Shown here piece after piece: positions 7,999 through 10,114 of a DNA stretch of 10,114 nt; positions within the stretch are counted from its first letter, which is position 1, and each line of letters begins with the position of its first letter. Both the position numbers and the translations under genes were made by a program. The notes under the pieces were generated by a model. It searched no databases. It was not told the origin of the DNA and saw nothing but the letters and a program-made list of their open reading frames with translations. The stretch is from Methanolinea sp. UBA477. GTDB taxonomy: Archaea; Halobacteriota; Methanomicrobia; Methanomicrobiales; Methanospirillaceae. The stretch spans positions 18,312-28,425 of the forward strand of contig DAWO01000056.1 in assembly GCA_002509485.1 (NCBI GenBank). The letters are read 5' to 3'.

Positions 7999-8966
7999 CA
8001 GATACGCGTATCCTGGTTGTCGAGGACGAGCTGATCGTCGCCGAGGACCTGAAGATGACACTTGAGGGCCTGGGATACCAGGTAACTGGTATCGCAAACA
8101 GCGGTGAGAAGGCAGTCGAGCTGGCCATGACAGAGAAACCTGACCTGATCCTCATGGACATCATGCTTTCAGGAGAGATGGATGGTATCTCTGCCGCATC
8201 ACGGATCCGTGCAGCCAATGACATCCCAATCATCTATGTCACGGCGTACGCAGACTCCACTCTCCTCGAGAGGGCAAAACAGACTGAGCCCTACGGATAT
8301 ATTGTAAAGCCATTCAATGAGCGGGAAGTCCAGTCCAATATCGAGATCGCACTCTTCAAGCACCGGATGGAGAACGAGATCAAGAAACGCGATGCCATTC
8401 TCCTGGCGCTGGGATTCGGTGTCGAGTGGTTTCTCAGGCAGTTCGCTGCAAGTCACCTGATCTCCCGAAAGGAGACACAGGATACGTGGGGATATGATTT
8501 TTACCCTATCCTGGAACAGGTCGGGATTGCGATGGATCTCGATCGCGTGCAGATCTTCAGGCTTGTCACAGGTGATGAAAAGCCCAAATCGCTTGAACTT
8601 GTCAGTGAGTGGACGATGGGAGGCATCCCGCCATTCATGGCCGCCGAAGCAAGGCAGCTCGAGGCCGCACCCTGGTTTGGACAATACATCTATGTGGAAG
8701 ATCTCAGGGCCGGAAACCCGACCAAAATCTGTCGGGACGATATCTCCGGGAGGGAGCAGGAGATGATGGAGAGACTCGATATTCACTCTGCCATCGTATT
8801 CCCTGTCTTTGTCCAGGATCGGATCTGGGGGGCAGTCGTCTTCGGCAACAGCATGGAGCGGGAATTCCCCCTGGAGGAGATGGAGGCCATGAAGATTGCC
8901 GTCAATATCATCAGCGGCGCAATCGGCCTTTCCGAATCTGCAGAACCGGGGCCGTACGGCGAATAG
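7995..8966 (+). CDS. REC-GAF response regulator
   Basis: A 323-aa regulator. Residues 1-125 are a receiver with every key position: acidic E10-D11, phosphoacceptor D55 in LILMDIML, T83 in IIYVTAYAD, and K105 in YIVKPFNE. This is the receiver subtype (DGISAASRIR, KQTEPYGYIVKPF) commonly paired with HisKA_2 kinases in methanogens. A short helix (FKHRMENEIKKRDAIL) leads into a GAF-like domain at about 135-312 (YPILEQVGIAMDLDRVQIFRL, then IHSAIVFPVFVQDRIWGAVVFGN, with a WxxxxxE/A alpha-helical end). There is no DNA-binding or enzymatic output domain, so phosphorylation probably changes ligand binding or partner contacts of the GAF module. The start overlaps the stop of the seven-PAS kinase, the strongest context evidence that it receives phosphate from that kinase and perhaps also from its five-PAS paralogue. 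ATG 7995 is chosen over ATG 7971 on ribosome site and receiver boundary. Confidence 0.93.
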   Translation: MTDTRILVVEDELIVAEDLKMTLEGLGYQVTGIANSGEKAVELAMTEKPDLILMDIMLSGEMDGISAASRIRAANDIPIIYVTAYADSTLLERAKQTEPYGYIVKPFNEREVQSNIEIALFKHRMENEIKKRDAILLALGFGVEWFLRQFAASHLISRKETQDTWGYDFYPILEQVGIAMDLDRVQIFRLVTGDEKPKSLELVSEWTMGGIPPFMAAEARQLEAAPWFGQYIYVEDLRAGNPTKICRDDISGREQEMMERLDIHSAIVFPVFVQDRIWGAVVFGNSMEREFPLEEMEAMKIAVNIISGAIGLSESAEPGPYGE

Positions 8967-8972
8967 CCGGCT

Positions 8973-9040
8973 TTCTCCCGGACATCAGGAAAACTGGAAT
9001 ATACAACATGTTTTTGGATTCAATCCGGCATCCGGGAGAA
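8973..9040. repeat. Perfect 10-bp inverted repeat
   Basis: TTCTCCCGGA (8973-8982) and TCCGGGAGAA (9031-9040) are exact reverse complements separated by 48 bases. Within the loop is a smaller palindrome, GGATTCAATCC (9016-9026), directly after five T. The repeat begins six bases after the stop of the REC-GAF gene, a position that suits a transcript-end structure or an operator. The long loop makes a simple terminator hairpin less likely. Confidence 0.6.
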
Positions 9041-9171
9041 TTGAATGCTCCTGGCTGTCGCTTTACCCCCGTTCTTTCACTCAACCCCAAAAAATCCGGA
9101 AAGGGTGGCGGCATGGCCTTGGAATAAGACCGTATTGAAGACAGTTTTCGTTCAGACGTACCATGTTCAAT

Positions 9172-9181
9172 GCATTTATCA
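9172..9181 (+). promoter_or_regulatory. TATA-like element before the REC-PAS gene
   Basis: GCATTTATCA lies about 45-50 bases before the point where the receiver coding sequence begins. A TATA box here would place the transcript start near 9200-9210, giving a short or nearly absent leader. No purine-rich ribosome site is seen between it and the coding region. The match to the archaeal consensus is only moderate. Confidence 0.25.
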
Positions 9182-9224
9182 CTTCTTTCAGCCGATCTAT
9201 TCTCATAACTGAATAGAATCGCTT

Positions 9225-9884
9225 ATCATCTCTGTACTATACGTCGACGACGAATCCAGTCTTCTTGAGATCGCCAGGATCTTTCCCGGGCGAACCGGGC
9301 AGTTCAGGGTCAATACCGTGGATTCCGCACAGAAGGGACTCGATGCTCTCAAGGCCAGGAGATATGATGCGATAATCTCCGATTACCAGATGCCGGTGAT
9401 GAACGGTCTCGAGTTTTTAAAAGAGGTCAGGAGACTGTACGGGACTGTTCCTTTCATTCTCTTTACCGGAAAAGGACGCGAAGAGGTCGTTATCGAGGCC
9501 ATCAACAACGGTGTGGACTTCTATCTCCAGAAGGGGGGTGATCCGAGAGTCCAGTTCACCGAGCCTGGACACAAGGTCATCCAGGCGGTGACACGGAGAG
9601 AGGCAGAAAAATCACTCGTAGAGTCCAGGAAACGCCTTGCCGAGATCATCGATTTCCTCCCTGATGCAACCTTTGCGATAGACACGGGAGGAGTGGTGAT
9701 AACCTGGAACAAGGCAATCGAGAGACTGACAGGGGTAAAATCGGATGATATCGTTGGGAGGGGCAATTATGAATATGCTATCCCGTTCTATCTCGAACGT
9801 CGCCCCATCCTGATTGACCTCGTGATCAGGGATGAACCGCATCGTGATGACCATGCAGCGGGGAGAGCGCCGGTTTCCGGATGA
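9225..9884 (+). CDS. REC-PAS response regulator, probably degraded (start unclear, PAS truncated)
   Basis: The frame is open from 9213 to TGA 9882-9884. It encodes a full receiver: ISVLYVDDE with acidic D8-D9 (numbering from 9225), phosphoacceptor D53 in AIISDYQMP, T81 in FILFTGKGREE, and K103 in YLQKGGDP. A linker follows, then a PAS domain from about residue 140 (FLPDATFAIDTGGVVITWNKAIERLTG, then NYEYAIPFYLERRPILIDLV). Two things are wrong. No ATG, GTG or TTG exists in frame before the receiver: the expected start position carries ATC, and the first usable codon is GTG 9318, which would remove strand 1 and the acidic pair. The PAS stops at RDEP, where the two paralogous PAS domains in this window continue for roughly 60 more residues, and ends instead in an unrelated HRDDHAAGRAPVSG tail. 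An intact relative would complete the PAS and might continue into more sensors or a kinase. Either this is a pseudogene or it uses a non-standard start and makes a short REC-half-PAS protein. Confidence 0.65.
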   Translation: MISVLYVDDESSLLEIARIFPGRTGQFRVNTVDSAQKGLDALKARRYDAIISDYQMPVMNGLEFLKEVRRLYGTVPFILFTGKGREEVVIEAINNGVDFYLQKGGDPRVQFTEPGHKVIQAVTRREAEKSLVESRKRLAEIIDFLPDATFAIDTGGVVITWNKAIERLTGVKSDDIVGRGNYEYAIPFYLERRPILIDLVIRDEPHRDDHAAGRAPVSG

Positions 9885-9958
9885 GGGGGAGAGAACTCCA
9901 GGTATGCCAGGCAGGGACGGACCTCCACACTGCCATATTCCGACAAAAAGGATGCGCT

Positions 9959-10114
9959 TCAGGCACCTGGTGAAGGCCGCCATTTTCCAGGCGGCACATG
10001 AATCTCGAACCGGGCACCCTCGCCTGCCTCTCCCGTCTCCTCGATGGTGATGCCGGTGATCGAGAGAATCTCCCGTATCATGAAGAGGCCGAGACCGGTA
10101 TTTTTTCCATACCC
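9959..10114 (-). CDS. Sensor histidine kinase, C-terminal end (5' part beyond the window)
   Basis: Reading the minus strand from base 10114 gives 51 codons ending in TGA (complement of 9959-9961). The protein is the end of a HATPase_c domain: the G2 box GYGKNTGLGLFMIREIL at residues 1-17, then SITGITIEETGEAGEGARFEIHVPPGKWR, the final strands typical of methanogen PAS kinases. The rest of the ATPase domain, the phosphoacceptor helix and any sensors lie beyond the right edge. The gene converges on the damaged REC-PAS gene with 74 bases between the stops. Downstream of its stop the minus strand has a T5 run (complement of 9945-9949), which could end the transcript. The kinase type differs from the HisKA_2 pair to the left: TGLGLF is a classical G2 box, whereas those have TLGLKL and TLGLHL. 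Confidence 0.88.
   Translation of the reverse strand, partial: GYGKNTGLGLFMIREILSITGITIEETGEAGEGARFEIHVPPGKWRPSPGA

Larger units (their letters stand above)
8967..9224. other. Intergenic gap after the kinase operon
   Basis: 258 bases without a convincing gene. The left part holds a perfect inverted repeat (8973-8982 with 9031-9040) enclosing a T5 run at 9011-9015, which may be where the operon transcript ends, since archaeal termination often uses T-tracts. The right part turns AT-richer (about 9140-9220) and holds a TATA-like CATTTATCA, compatible with a promoter for the next gene. The short open frames crossing the region end in unstructured residues and look spurious. Confidence 0.5.

Noticed and set aside
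8896..9138. Plus-strand short frames running past the REC-GAF stop (8609-9127 and 8896-9138)
   Set aside because: They overlap the regulator in other frames and lack ribosome sites and domain content.
9832..10050. A plus-strand 72-codon frame after the damaged PAS, tested as its frameshifted continuation
   Set aside because: Its product has no PAS-like residues, and its right half is antisense to the clear minus-strand kinase end.
1..10114. Mobile element, CRISPR array, toxin-antitoxin or defence cassette
   Set aside because: No transposase or integrase motifs, no regularly spaced short repeats and no recognisable toxin or nuclease gene; the repeats seen are PAS-coding or small inverted repeats.

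Overview
The window reads as a stretch of methanogenic archaeon chromosome devoted to phosphorelay signalling. The most likely group is Methanomicrobiales (Methanoregula, Methanoculleus or Methanosphaerula-like). This assignment is inference from protein style: PAS domains carrying NYEY followed by ERRPILIDLV, kinases with a REIHHRVKNN (HisKA_2-type) phosphoacceptor block, and compact REC and REC-GAF regulators are all typical of that order. No ribosomal or metabolic marker is present to confirm it.

Layout from left to right. (1) 1-300 is the 3' end of a histidine kinase (ATPase domain only), followed closely by a stand-alone Rcp1/CheY-type receiver (332-787). (2) 788-1233 is a gap of about 445 bases with no convincing gene, holding inverted repeats and weak TATA-like stretches. 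(3) 1234-8966 is a probable three-gene operon: a soluble kinase with five PAS domains (904 aa), a soluble kinase with seven PAS domains and one GAF domain (1330 aa), and a REC-GAF response regulator whose start codon overlaps the stop codon of the second kinase (ATGA). (4) 8967-9224 is a gap with a perfect 10-bp inverted repeat. (5) 9225-9884 is a REC-PAS gene that looks damaged at both ends: no normal start codon lies before its receiver domain, and its PAS domain breaks off midway. (6) 9959-10114 on the minus strand is the C-terminal end of another histidine kinase that continues past the right edge and converges on the damaged gene.

How the genes could work together: the two large kinases have near-identical phosphotransfer cores and no membrane segments, so they probably integrate several cytoplasmic cues (redox, ligand or energy state; the actual signals cannot be read from sequence). 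They probably pass phosphate to the REC-GAF regulator encoded directly downstream. None of the regulators in the window carries a recognisable DNA-binding domain, so output is probably through protein-protein contact or further relay. The window is rich in internal duplication. One PAS subtype occurs in three different genes, two PAS units in the first kinase are a 360-bp tandem copy, and the kinase core is duplicated between neighbours. I found no CRISPR array, tRNA, rRNA, insertion sequence or defence system.
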